Positions 43,411 to 54,315 are shown, numbered from the stretch's first letter. The stretch is DNA of 64,000 nt from Hyposmocoma kahamanoa (GCF_003589595.1 NW_020654080.1:5678709-5742708), one strand, 5' to 3'. A program made the numbers and translations. The notes: a model not told the origin generated them from the sequence alone.

Positions 43411-43959
43411 AGGGCGTGTTCCCACTATGTCGTCACGTTTTGTTATCGTGGACGATTTTTTATCGTTGAACGACTGTCGTGACTAGCTGTTTCCACTAGA
43501 TCGTGACGACAATTTATCGTTTCACAACAGCCTCCTTGTCGTTTGCACGACAGAATCGTTTGATGCACTGCAGTCGCTTGTATGTTCTTTTGGAAGCCGG
43601 TAGTGTGTGTTCGCTCGAAATGGATGAAGACAAAATTTTAATAATGTATTACTTTTTAAAAATGCGGAAGAGGAAGCAAACAAAGAAAAGAAAATATAAG
43701 GTGACGTACAAAATAAAACGTGATGACAATAGAAGCTGCGACAATCTGTCGTCACGTTTTTATCGTGACGTTTTTTTATCGTCTGACGACTGTCGTTCTA
43801 TTCCCACTGTGACGACAGTTTGTCGTTGCAACGATAAAAAATCGTGAACGACAGTTAATCGTATCGTGCTATATGTGAACAACTTCATTTAAATATACAA
43901 GCCACGACACTGTAAACTGTACGACAATCTGTCGTCACGACATAGTGGAAACGCGCCCT
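43411..43959 (+). mobile_element. PIF/Harbinger-like MITE with a surviving transposase start
   Basis: Terminal inverted repeats: AGGGCGTGTTCCCACTATGT at the left and, on the minus strand, AGGGCGCGTTTCCACTATGT at the right, both continuing CGT(C/G)ACG. Sub-terminal regions carry many CGTCACGAC and TTATCGT units in both orientations. Inside is an ATG-led segment (43620) like the N-terminus of Harbinger nucleases. The flanks CTG (left) and CAG (right) prevent a clean target duplication call. It is inserted in the stem of repeat A. A relative lies at 58873-59317. Confidence 0.75.
43620..43847 (+). pseudogene. Harbinger-type transposase N-terminal remnant
   Basis: The reading MDEDKILIMYYFLKMRKRKQ, then TKKRKYKV, shows an acidic start, a hydrophobic helix and then a run of Arg/Lys. 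I associate this pattern with the beginning of PIF/Harbinger nuclease proteins. It continues without a homologous core into the MITE's sub-terminal repeats and stops. The upstream-extended frame begins at 43503, but the ATG at 43620 fits the family better. No catalytic domain remains. Confidence 0.5.
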
Positions 43960-44065
43960 CAGAGCTTTAAGCCGCAAACATCTGTGGAGCATTGCCACTG
44001 ACTGCGCCCGTCATCCTGAGACATAAGTAGAAAAGTCCCATGTGCCTGTGATTCCATCAACACCC
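43960..44065 (-). repeat. Repeat A, right part, after the MITE
   Basis: AGAGCTTTAAGCCGCAAACA, ATTGCCACTGACTGCGCCCG and AGTCCCATGTGCCTGTGATT. Confidence 0.85.
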
Positions 44066-44286
44066 TTAGAGCGTTTACGATTTTCAGACACTACTTTCGA
44101 TTGGTATCAGTCAGAAATGTCACAGGAATCATTTTATCTCTAGGTTTCCAAGCGGTATTCGTATTTAACTGGGTTTCAAATCGGATTTATTGCACAAGCG
44201 ACATCCGAAGTGGATCCGAGTTTTCTAGATTTGTATGGTCTCGAATTCAGAATAGAATATAAATCGGATGCAGTAAGCACACACGC

Positions 44287-44332
44287 TTACCAATAAAAAC
44301 CGGAATGTAGCATTGGCGGCAGAAAATAGGTA
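44287..44332 (-). repeat. Repeat A scrap
   Basis: AACCGGAATGTAGCATTGGC and GGCGGCAGAAAATAGGTAA. Confidence 0.6.
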
Positions 44333-44633
44333 ATTAAAAAGAACCATCGACACTGTAAGAATAAGAAGACAGCTCCACTAATAGAAAACGCGGCGCTTCA
44401 ATTTATATTATGGGCAAAACAAAAAACAAAAGGGTTTTAATAATGACAGATACAAGCATCGAGTATATAGCCAGAAATAGAGACGAAATAAGGACCATAT
44501 ACTCCTGGTAACACACTAGGGATACAGCTCCTATAAATATCAACTCCCGTTTGCACTGAAATATAGACAGGCCAACTACGGACCCGTGTGCACGTCTCCG
44601 TATATTCCAAAAAGTATTCTGTTTTTATTGTAA

Positions 44634-44965
44634 TAAAGATAATATCACTAACAATGCCGTACTGTTCCATTCGGTGGTGTGGGAAAAACAGCAAAACATT
44701 TAATTACAAAACAAAAGGAATCAAATTTCATCAATAATTAAATATTAAACATGTAATTTTGCAATTTTCGTCCATTACAGCAAAGCTCAAGTTAACTGGT
44801 CGATTTGAAGTGAAACAGTTGAAGACACCCATTGACGACACCAGTCAATTGTTTCGAACTCGGGCTAGCCAATCGGAGCGCAGTTGTCACAGTAACGATA
44901 TGGCAGAATAGTTTTCAAACAAATTAAATGACATTTCGCCTCTATTTCTAGTTATATACTCGATG
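44634..44965 (+). repeat. THAP-motif repeat, copy 2
   Basis: ATG at 44653 reads MPYCSIRWCGKNSK, then KTKGIKFHQ and stop. The first Cys pair with four residues between (C-x4-C) and the GIKFH block are what the start of a THAP zinc finger looks like, as in P-element transposases. Past the stop, TTTCGTCCATTACAG could be an acceptor site. The rest matches 18389-18725. Class not established. Confidence 0.55.
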
Positions 44966-44969
44966 CATA

Positions 44970-45345
44970 CAAGTAACGTTTTGTAAAATAACACGGAGAA
45001 ACTCAAGAAAGCTCTCTGAAATATGTTGAACGTTCAAGGCGTGCTTTAAACTTAAAAGTACCTGTTTTAAAGTATACCGTCGTCTAAACTCTACTGGACT
45101 ATTTCGCGATAGCGCTAAGAAATAAAAGTTTCTTCTACATACAGGTATAGAGGAAAATTTAAGAGAAGATGGCACGTACAGTCACCAACAGATGTTACGG
45201 ATTTTCGAACTAGTTTACTTTATTAATAGTGTCTTGGATGAGATAGAATAGTAATATTAAAGACAACCATAGTTAATATCACAACAGAAACAAATTAAGT
45301 CTATTGGAAGTAAAACTGTTTTTAAATCGGGTGTGTCGGTTTTTC
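44970..45345. other. Interval with no recognised feature
   Basis: The minus-strand open frame 44948-45175 has no recognisable protein features. Confidence 0.4.
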
Positions 45346-45346
45346 T

Positions 45347-45536
45347 TAAGTGACGGGACTACCAAGTAGCGCGTCTGGTTGTAATCGATACGCCTGTCCA
45401 TAACAGTTGCAGCGCCTCTCATAGTTTTAAATCACAAAGATCTGTAGTGCACTGCCATTATGTCGGTTACCCTAAGTCATAAGTTGACAAGTCCCATGTG
45501 CCTGTAATTTCACCAGCAGCCTTACCCTTCAAAACG
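45347..45536 (-). repeat. Repeat A copy, outer end missing
   Basis: CTTAAGTGACGGGACTACCA to AGCAGCCTTACCCTTCAAAA. Confidence 0.85.
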
Positions 45537-45565
45537 TATATATAGGTTTCTTATCACATTATAAC

Positions 45566-45770
45566 TGCCTACATGACCGAACGGTCAGCATGCTGGTCTG
45601 TCACGCAGAGGTCCCGGATTCGATTCTCGGGCCGGAGGAAATATTTATAAGGCCTACATTTATTTCACTCGTGAGTTTGGGTGTAATTTGTGGTTGTCTA
45701 TGTGTATGTCCATGGTATCCGCTATATGCGGTTCCACTAGTGTGTGAATGAGCACGTTATAATTTTATGT
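45566..45770 (+). mobile_element. SINE B, full length
   Basis: TGCCTACATGACCGAACGGT head, GGTCCCGGATTCGATTCTCG B box, GGTGTAATTTGTGGTTGTCT body. The terminal block is altered. Confidence 0.85.
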
Positions 45771-46299
45771 CATATCATATTTATTCATTACTTTCCCTTA
45801 TTTCAGAGTGGATTCACGTTTTATTTATAACAATAAGTTAAGACATCGGGAGAAGAATAAAAAGCCGTACCACGGTGATAACCAGTAGTTAGTGATCATT
45901 TCTGTAATTACTTATATGAAAAGTTCTAGCTATTCAACGTCTTGTGATGATAACTGTACAACTTCCTCTGTCCGACAAAACAATATCAAAATATATCCCT
46001 GGGTGTGTTCACGTTTTAAATCCGCTCTTAAACTTTTAAACCCCACTGGACAGATTTAAGAACGGTATTTGAGAGCACGCTGAAAATTCTTACGTCATTC
46101 CTTGAGGAATCATTTAATTGCTTTAGGACGTGCTGTGTTAGTTTCGATGGTCACGTAGAAAGTGGGATACCTAAGTGAAGCAAAGAAGGCGAAGTTACGT
46201 TACTTCTCTGTTCTTGACCTCCCACCATTACGATTATATTGTGTTTATTACGAATTACAAATTATTGTAGCGAACCGCATTCGCAGCTGTGAATATTTT
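45771..46299. other. Interval with no recognised feature
   Basis: No supportable gene, repeat or element terminus. Confidence 0.4.
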
Positions 46300-47055
46300 A
46301 GTGGCAGTAGAGCTCCTTGTGAAAGAGTTCGTCCAGGGTAGTACTGCCACCTTACCTATTTCTGCCGCCAAGCAGTAATGTCACCATTACTGTATTCCGG
46401 TTTCGAAAGGTAAAAGAGTGCTGGTGAAATTACAGGCACATGGGACTTATCAACTAATGTCTCAGGGTCACGGGTGCAGTGGCAGTGTGCCGCCAAGCAG
46501 TAATGTTTTGAAGGGTAAATAATAGATTTATTACTAATTATTATTATATTAAAATGGACCTAAAATTGAAGCTTGTAGGACACCTAGTCTTACACATATT
46601 CAAAACAATGTTTACAGTAGCAGTAGAGCTCCTTGTGAAAGAGTTCGTCCAGGGTAGTACTGCCACCTACCTATTTCTGCCGCCAAGCAGTAACGTTTTG
46701 AAGGGTAAATAATAGATTTATTACTAATTATTATTATATTAAAATGGACCTAAAATTGAACCTTGTAGGACACCTAGTCTTACACATATTCAAAACAATG
46801 TTTATAGTAGCAGTAGAGCTCCTTGTGAAATATTCCAGTCGTCCAGGGAAATATTCCACTTTACCTATTTCTGCCGCCAAGCAGTAATGTAAGCATTACT
46901 GTGTCCCAGTTTGGAAGGGTAAGAGTGCTGATGAAATTACAGGTACATGGGACTTGTCATGTCTCAGAGTGATGGGCGCAGTGGCAGTGCCCCTAAGAAT
47001 TGCGATTTAAAGCTCTGAGTGGCACTGCAACTATCATGGATAGGCTTGTCGCTTA
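46300..47055 (+). repeat. Tandemly amplified repeat A
   Basis: The left copy (46300-46490) is cut at GGCAGTGTGCCGCC. Then a unit of 190 bp (starting GCCGCCAAGCAGTAA, with TTTTGAAGGGTAAATAATAG, AAAATGGACCTAAAATTGAA and AGTAGCAGTAGAGCTCCTTG) is repeated at 46489 and 46679 with very few differences. A third start at 46873 continues into an ordinary repeat A 3' half (to 47055). Confidence 0.88.
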
Positions 47056-47590
47056 CATTCAATTACAGTTATACATTTGCTATGCTCCGTGTATTTTTGT
47101 TACCCGATCCACTAAAAAACAGATACATGGCAATTTCAATGAGACGACAGTACCTAAGTCGAATGGATGACGGGTTTCGTAACAACACAACGCACACACT
47201 GCCAATTATGTTCATTGTTTATTTTATAGGGGATCTCTTGGTAGGTGAGTGAAACTCTGATGTCGAAGGCAGAAGTATATTTTATTTGTCGAAAAGGTGC
47301 TATATTTATACTAAACCTAAAAGAACTGAATAGAAAATTAAGCCAATGAGAGAGCCTACATTAATTTAAACCCAACCAGAGCGCCCGCAATAAATGTGAG
47401 AGCGAGATAGATGAATTGCTGTTTCGCTACTATAAAAATACGCGGTGCGTGTCCTCGCTGCGCAGAACAGATGACCGTTGCAGCGAGCAGATGTTGATGC
47501 TAGTTCCCACAACTTGTTACGTAATTATTTACCTATTTAAGCTTTTATTCACTTATTTATTCATTCATTCCTTCGTTCACTCATTCATTC
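47056..47590. other. Unique-looking interval with a TATA-like motif
   Basis: CTATAAAAATACGCGGTGCG near 47429 resembles a TATA box, but no downstream gene is visible. The open frame 47019-47252 starts inside repeat A and is not credible. Confidence 0.3.
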
Positions 47591-47790
47591 ATTCATGTAC
47601 TCACGCCCTTAGATTCCCATTGGGGTAGGCAGAGACTACAGATCGCCACTTCCTTACAAACCTCTTAATTCACTTACATTCATCAATCTTTTCATAGAAC
47701 ACTCTGAATTTGATCAGATAATGTTCTTTGTGGCCGTCCTCTTCCAATCATCCATTCCTTCATCATCTGCTCTATATATTTCTTTCGTTA
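47591..47790 (-). repeat. Probable LINE-type dispersed repeat fragment
   Basis: TTGGGGTAGGCAGAGACTAC and CTTCATCATCTGCTCTATAT. I recall this block from lepidopteran repeats but cannot assign it. Confidence 0.4.
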
Positions 47791-47804
47791 ATAAATAAAT
47801 CCAT

Positions 47805-47880
47805 ATTATGATAATATTATTATTATATAATTATATATATTATTATATTATATTATATTATTATATAATTTGTATGTAAT
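47805..47880 (+). repeat. AT-rich simple repeat (ATTAT)n
   Basis: Irregular ATTAT/TATAT units. Confidence 0.8.
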
Positions 47881-48897
47881 GAGGCATAATGGGCTTTCCA
47901 TTTGTTGTAGAGTTTTGAATATTATCGTAGTCTATACGTACTTACTCTTACACATAAACACAATACGATATGTGTAAGAGCCCTTAGGGTACGACGTCAC
48001 CGTGCTGCGACGCGACGTCGTATCATGTTTATGAGTAAGATCCCTAACTAGGTTCATGTTCGTACAAGATACATTTCATTATGCTACCCGCGGTGCAATG
48101 AAATAAATAAAATTGAACAAAAGCATACATAAACATGCGATCTAATAATTAGACCTCCCTTTCGTTCTGTGTACAAATACCAATAAATATACGCATTTAT
48201 ATACTTGTAACACATTTTTTCGCCACATATTTCGTCCTCGTACCGAATCCTTTGCCACGACCCTTAAATTCTGTTACAAAACTATTTCAGTAACAGTAGT
48301 AGATTGTACAACAACTGTATAAAACGCTTCATTTTACCAGAGACGAGTATATATCCGAGCCGCAGGCGAGGGTGAATACTTAAGTCGAGGGTGAAACGGG
48401 TTTTATGAACGAGTTATACACTTTGCTTTTCACTTCGATTGCGAGGAAATTAAACAGCAATATTACAAATAAACGATTGTTTTTTCGACTCAGGTCGGAC
48501 TATTATATTGCTCTGTTTACAATATTTTACAAGCTTATATTTTTTAAGCATTTCTATTTCTTATAACTTACTAGAATTTGCCTACTTTTTTAATTTTGTT
48601 ATATAACACGGATTAAAAAAACAAAAGTGAAACTTTATTTTATAAAGTTCTAGCGTGCGTGGCTGTTGGCGCAGGCGTCATTGCCGGTCTTAGACGATTT
48701 TATTTTATGCACTAGAGCATAAAATTCTATTTTATGCAGCCTACACGCAGCATAAATACGAACTTTAAAAGCATGAGAAGTGAAAAATCATTTTACGTCA
48801 GCGATTATACTGCTTTGCATACTCACACGTAATGTACGCGGTCTATTAAAAATTTGTAAAGGGTAACAAAATATATTTTAAATTTTTATAATAGGTA
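47881..48897. other. Interval with a short CG-rich palindrome
   Basis: GGTACGACGTCACCGTGCTG, CGACGCGACGTCGTA around 47988-48024 can pair as TACGACGTC/GACGTCGTA. Nothing else was recognised. Confidence 0.4.
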
Positions 48898-49097
48898 CCA
48901 AGTGACTGGAGGAACAAGTCGTGCACCTAGTGGCAAGCGACACGCCTATCCGTAACAGTTGCAGTGCAATTCGAAGATTTAAATCGCAAAAATGTGAAGC
49001 ACACTGCCACTGCGCCAATCACCTTAAGATATAAGTTGACAAGTCCTATGTATTCATAATCTCGTTACCCTTCAAAACCGAAACGCAGTAATGCTCA
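48898..49097 (-). repeat. Repeat A, left part, split by a SINE
   Basis: ACCAAGTGACTGGAGGAACA to AACCGAAACGCAGTAATGCT. It resumes at 49262 with ACCGCTTGGCGGTAGAAATA. Confidence 0.85.
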
Positions 49098-49100
49098 TAT

Positions 49101-49262
49101 ATGCCTCCGTGGCCGAAAGATTACCCTGCCGGAGAAATATTTCGATGGTCTACATTTATTTATCTTGTGAGTTTAGGTGTAATTTATGGTTGTCTATGTG
49201 TGTGTCCATGGCATCCGCAACACAGGGTTTCCTTAGTGCGGGGCTATGAGTGTGTGCGTTAT
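49101..49262 (+). mobile_element. SINE B inserted in repeat A
   Basis: TGCCTCCGTGGCCGAAAGAT head, with the B-box region deleted. It ends TTTCCTTAGTGCGGGGCTAT plus a TTATTTATTA tail. The repeat A sequence on both sides joins at the hairpin AGTAATG/ATTAC. Confidence 0.85.
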
Positions 49263-49305
49263 TTATTTATTACCGCTTGGCGGTAGAAATAGGAAGATAG
49301 CAGAG
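49262..49305 (-). repeat. Repeat A, right part, after the SINE
   Basis: TTACCGCTTGGCGGTAGAAA then AGGAAGATAGCAG. Confidence 0.7.
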
Positions 49306-49639
49306 CTTGGGAGGCAAGTGATAGAAGTCTGTGACAACCCTGTAACCTGACTGATCTGGGGTCAGAACCAGAACTTATAAGGTTCCTGTGCGGGCATAGA
49401 TTATAGTGCCCTTCTCGTGTACCCTAAGGGTCTGTAGGCAGGGTTATTATAATGAAAACTACCGTAGAAAGATGTGGTTCTGTTTGTTATCATGTTTTTC
49501 TCTATCTACTAACTGAGTTCCGGAGAGACTACGACCTCACCGGTTAGACCACACGGTTGGGCGGGCGTCCAGGCGGAGTGATAATTGTAATAACTAATTA
49601 ATGATAGAATCATTTTAAATGAGATAACAGAGAAGTCTG

Positions 49640-49850
49640 ACATTTACATTTCAATCTTTGTACGACTGCCCAAGACGGGCAACGTTATTTTCACCTCTCT
49701 GAGAGCGGGCTTAAGTTTCTGTTTCCTCGTAGTGAGCGCCTGGTGTCATTAGTTAAATTTAGTAGGCTATTATAGCTTATGCAATTTTGATTTTGTATGA
49801 ACGTGACGTATCTGTTACGTAGTAACTATTAAGCAATCTGTACTTATACT
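49640..49850 (-). repeat. Repeat C copy, truncated
   Basis: ACCTCTCTGAGAGCGGGCTT, GTGAGCGCCTGGTGTCATTA and TTTAGTAGGCTATTATAGC. Confidence 0.75.
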
Positions 49851-50284
49851 ACTGCATGGAGTCGTGTTTGTACTCGCTTCATCTCAAAAACAACACTGGC
49901 ACCGTCAAATTGAGAAAGGCTTTTTTCTATTCCCTTTGCGTGTAATAATCCTTCTTAAACGTGGCAATATTGTATATGTTTCCGCCTTCATCCTTTCTAA
50001 TACCGACTCGGATTTGTTGAGTTATTGGGTTGATATTGGCAAATCTATTGCTAATATTTTTTTTATTAGCATCAATATCGCAGCGTAGTTGGGAGGACGT
50101 TTGCGTTTTGTTGGAGGAGGTCAAACTTCGACGACTGTTGACCAGAAGCAATGAGTTTCGACAGCACTTGATGAAGTATAGTTAGTTCCAATATTATATT
50201 GCTTTTGTTCATGTAGAGTAATATTAATAAGTAGATAAATAACTCATATATTACTTTATCTCCAATACATTACTTTATCTCCAT
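49851..50284. other. Interval with no recognised feature
   Basis: The 75-codon open frames on both strands here have no family signature. Confidence 0.4.
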
Positions 50285-50596
50285 AAGTTTTAGCAGCAGT
50301 ATAGCTTCCTGTGAATGAGTTTGTCCAGGGAAGTATTGCCACCATACATATTTCTGCCGCCAAGCAGTAATGTCATTACCGAGTTCCGGTTTTGAAGGGT
50401 TAAGGGCGCTGGTGAAATTACAGGCACATGGGTCTTGTTAACTTGTGCCTTAGGGCGACAGACGTACTGGCAGCGACCTTCAGATCTTTGCGATTTAAAG
50501 CTCTGAGTAGCACTGCAACTGTTATGCACAGGCGTGTTGCTTACCATCAGGCGCACGATTTGTTCGTCCCGTCACTTGATATTATGCATAAAAAGA
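50285..50596 (+). repeat. Repeat A, essentially full length
   Basis: TTTTAGCAGCAGTATAGCTT to CCGTCACTTGATATTATGCA. It gives a good view of both ends of the unit (about 310 bp). Confidence 0.92.
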
Positions 50597-50611
50597 CACT
50601 CATAGACGTAC

Positions 50612-50653
50612 GCATGCACGCAAGCACGCACGCACGCACGCACGCACGCACGG
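50612..50653 (+). repeat. (ACGC)n tract
   Basis: About ten units joined to the A-rich end of repeat A. Confidence 0.9.
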
Positions 50654-50849
50654 AGTGAGAGATAAAGAGAAAGAGAGAGGGACACACGCACGCACACACA
50701 TACATCTCGAACACTATATACTGCACTCTTACTTACATTTATTTTATTACAATTTAGTGTATTACTTTACTAAATACTTATCCCTCACTATAACAATCAT
50801 GGGAAACATTGCGATAAAACCAGCATCTTGGGTTAGGGGTTCATAAAAC

Positions 50850-52530
50850 CTATTGAATAAGTACAAAGGTCCTAACCCGCATACGGTCAATAAACGCTGT
50901 ACTCAGTAGAGAACCATACCGAGTGGTATATGGGCTGATAAAGTTACAATTCACTTTCAATAACTATCTCTTTAAACAAAAGTCACATTTGTCTATAGTC
51001 AACGAGTAAACTGTTTTAAAATGTTCCATAATAATAGGCATAACGTTGAATTTGAACTTTGATTGTAAAGGTAAGCGTATTGTTGACTGCAGGTGTAACA
51101 AATCCGCTTACAGCTGTTAGCTTCGTATTTTCGTTAATTGGAGAAAACACGTTTTCATCGCCCTTCTTTCGCTGTTAATAGTATAAATGAAGCCCGTAGC
51201 TTAACATAAAGAAAAACAAACCGAAAAGCAACAGGACAAGGTCCATAATAGAGCCATAGAATTACTCTAAGGATTGTCGTTTCATTAATTTCGCGACAAC
51301 ATTAATTCTCTTTTTACGACGACGAATGTTTTCGTGTCGCGATAACGATTTTAACGGCAGTCCAAGTGACGGGAATTACGAGAAGTAGACTTTTATAATT
51401 GTAAGCGTCATTAATGGAATGAAGTAATTGAATATAAGCAATTATCTCTCTCCCGTGAATTGAAACTACTTTTAAAAACAATTACATTATACATTACCAA
51501 AAATTAAAACCTAATCAACATGGTCAAGTTTTAGCCGAGTTTTAGTGTTAACCCATTTCTACCTAACATCGTCGACAGAAACGGTGAATACGGAATTTGG
51601 TACAGTCCCATACATATTACAAATTTCCATGTAAAAATTCTTTTTTAGAGGCATTCCACACAACCTTGCAATCCTGTAGATTCTCACTACGTGCTCACTA
51701 CTAAGGGTGCACATTACGTTTGGATTTTAATAAAAATCCATTCAAGTGCATCCGGTCTAACGATTTTTTAGAAAGAATCGATTTAATGGAAATGCAAATC
51801 GAGTCGTCTAGCTCAGAAAGCAATAAACATTTTGCAATAATATCTTTCAATTTGAACAAAACTCGTTTTACAAGAAATGTTTAGTTATTAATAGATATGC
51901 CCTTGATTTCGGGCGTTAATGGTTTTTAACTCGATTTAAACCCGGCGTTAACAAAGCACCGGGTTAAAACCCAAGCGATTACCCATCTTTGCATATTACT
52001 TACAAAGATTTTTTTCGATCTAAATCGCTGATCAGGCTGACTGCGTCAGTCAGCCGTGACCATAAGACGTGCGGGATAATTCACGTATTCAAACCGTTAC
52101 GATACCGTAGGGATTTAGTCGTTGAACTGCTTTTTTGTACTCACGTGTGACAGTGAACGTCAGCGAGTCCAATTTTAAAGTCGTTCGATTCAAATGTCGT
52201 TAACGCATATTCTGGTATATGAATTAAACTGAAATCGACTCTAAACGACAAGTCATACGTATTCTCCTAAAATTTTGACAGTTCTTTCAATAGACATTTG
52301 ACGACTAAATTTCAAATTTCACAATCCGAGATGTCGTTCATTAGTCGTTACGTTTCGATTCTACTCAAATCAACGTTCGTTCAAGTGATACGTGAATACC
52401 CATTTTGGATAGGAATTCGAACGACTACGTAACTTCAACGATATTTTGATAGCTTAAACTTACGTAAATCGCACTACTGTAAAAAAAAATAAAAAAAATA
52501 AAAATTTTGAAAAAAAAAATCCTGAATAAA
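50850..52530. other. Long interval with no recognised feature
   Basis: 1.7 kb of AT-rich sequence without ORF, known repeat or clear splice structure. Confidence 0.5.
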
Positions 52531-52558
52531 TGTGTAACAATCGCGAAAACCTAAGAAC
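52531..52558 (+). repeat. Motif K copy
   Basis: TAACAATCGCGAAAACCTAA. See 2959. Confidence 0.5.
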
Positions 52559-52592
52559 ACGATTGATCGAAATAAATTTAAATCCGAAATAA

Positions 52593-53050
52593 TCTCAGTA
52601 CAGAGTACTAAAAAAAGCGACCTCAAAAGTACGTGGAATTTATTTATTAGGTTTACCAACATCTGTGTACAATATTACTTATTATATCTTACCATACCTT
52701 TACAAGCGATGTAATTGCCACAAACACTTAGAGGTAAACACAACATGCACTAAAACATAACTATGTGTAACTAAAATTTAAAATAAAATTGACATTTACA
52801 CTTTTGAGAAATAACAATATGAATAGAAATTGATGCATACACTAATTTTAAGATTGAATTATTTGACTGAACTTAACAATTAAAAAAAAAGTTTACGAGG
52901 GCTAAGAGGAGACTCATGGTGTATATCAATAATGTCACTGTAATTATTTACCATATTATTTATATATGGAATTACATATAATTACCAAGTTTTATTGAAA
53001 TCGGTTACCGGAAAGTGCGCAAACCTGGGTTCATCCCCTAGTTCACCACT
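52593..53050 (+). repeat. Repeat L with a ~310-bp insertion
   Basis: First half AGAGTACTAAAAAAAGCGAC, CTCAAAAGTACGTGGAAT (52597-52645). Second half CCAAGTTTTATTGAAATCGG, TTACCGGAAAGTGCGCAAA (52987-53050). The copy at 22165 has them joined. Confidence 0.55.
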
Positions 53051-53351
53051 ATACGGGACTTGATACAGGAGATAACAAAAATCGGTTCTCACTACTTACT
53101 CAAAATATATTGAGAGAGAGAAAAACGCCTTGAATTGGAGAATAGCAAAATCAACCATTAAAATAATTGATCCTTATAATAAAATTTAAGCGCTCTTTAT
53201 AAAAATGAATCTTCATGAGGGAACAGCCACCCTTGGAGGTGGATGATTTTCTTCAAAATTAAATGGAACTACTATGGAGGTACCCTCTTTCCAACAAAAA
53301 AGAAACAGAAAATCGGTTCACAAATACCGCAGTTATCGCGTAACATACTTA

Positions 53352-53361
53352 NNNNNNNNNN
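53352..53361. other. Assembly gap, 10 N
   Basis: Ten N bases. The open frame that crosses it (53274-53558) is meaningless there. Confidence 0.99.
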
Positions 53362-53904
53362 TAATATTTTCCAAAAGCACGTTAGACAATTTACCTTTCC
53401 AGCGTAGACTTATACTTATTTTGCAAAAAGAACTTTGGTGTATAAAATACGAACTTCTTAGGCGGTATTCTTTTCATTGCCCTTGTTTCCGATATTGTTA
53501 TTTATATGTTATTATCAAATTCATTATAGTCCCAGGAATTTCAAATCAATTCGGTTGACCTGTTCACTTTCGGTCTTTTGCAATAACATTAGTAACTGCC
53601 TCGATACGTCTATGGACCCCTGCGGCGGCGCGAACTCTTATGAATTGAACGTGGCCATTGTGTAAACGGTTTATTTGCGTATTTACCTATTTGATCCCTT
53701 TGATGTGCGTCGGAAATTCGACAAACGCGCGGTAATATGTGTTCGCTACTTGCTTGCTACATTTATTGAATAGGCAAATAAGGCATACGGGTTGTTATCC
53801 TTTACTCTACATATTGTTTGCCAAATACGCCTATATAACGCCATGTGGAGTGCCACCGCTTGCTGAATTTATCCAAAGTCAATTTTTTTTAAATTATATT
53901 TAAA

Positions 53905-54195
53905 TGGCACGATTTCATTCCGCACCTTTCCATCATCGGGGGACTAGACATAGGCTAAGGTGTGAAACCTTTGTTGTGGTTATTCCAAAGATTCACACGA
54001 AGCGTTACGATTCCACATTTATATGGCGAACGGCTATGGAATTCCCTGCTTGCAGTCTTGTTTGTTCCCTGTACGTTATAACTTGGACCTTTTCAAGGCG
54101 AGAGTGAATAGGCATTATTTAGGTGTACATGCTCTATCGTCGACCTCATCGTCACTTTCCATCAGGTGAGATGGAGGTCAAATGGACACTTACAT
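53905..54195 (+). pseudogene. LINE 3' end fragment, family G
   Basis: IPKIHTKRYDSTFIWRTAME in one frame, then NLDLFKARVNRHYLGVHALS in the next, so it is frameshifted. It ends in the GGTGAGATGGAGGTCAAATG trailer. Confidence 0.65.
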
Positions 54196-54249
54196 TAGAA
54201 TTAAAAAAAAAATTATTACCTGGCACATCTATGTATCTTTCGTGAAGTT

Positions 54250-54302
54250 AGTTTTTAGTAGCAGTAGACCTCCTTGTGAGTGTGTTCGCACGGGAAGGTA
54301 CG
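54250..54302 (+). repeat. Repeat A 5' scrap
   Basis: TTTTAGTAGCAGTAGACCTC to CGGGAAGGTACGGCT. Confidence 0.6.
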
Positions 54303-54315
54303 GCTAAGGAGTGGA

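Noticed and set aside
47425..47500. Promoter with TATA box
   Set aside because: A TATA-like string is present but there is no downstream gene, initiator or conserved context to support it.
37129..50653. CRISPR-like array
   Set aside because: The tracts are contiguous microsatellites without spacers, and the genome is eukaryotic.
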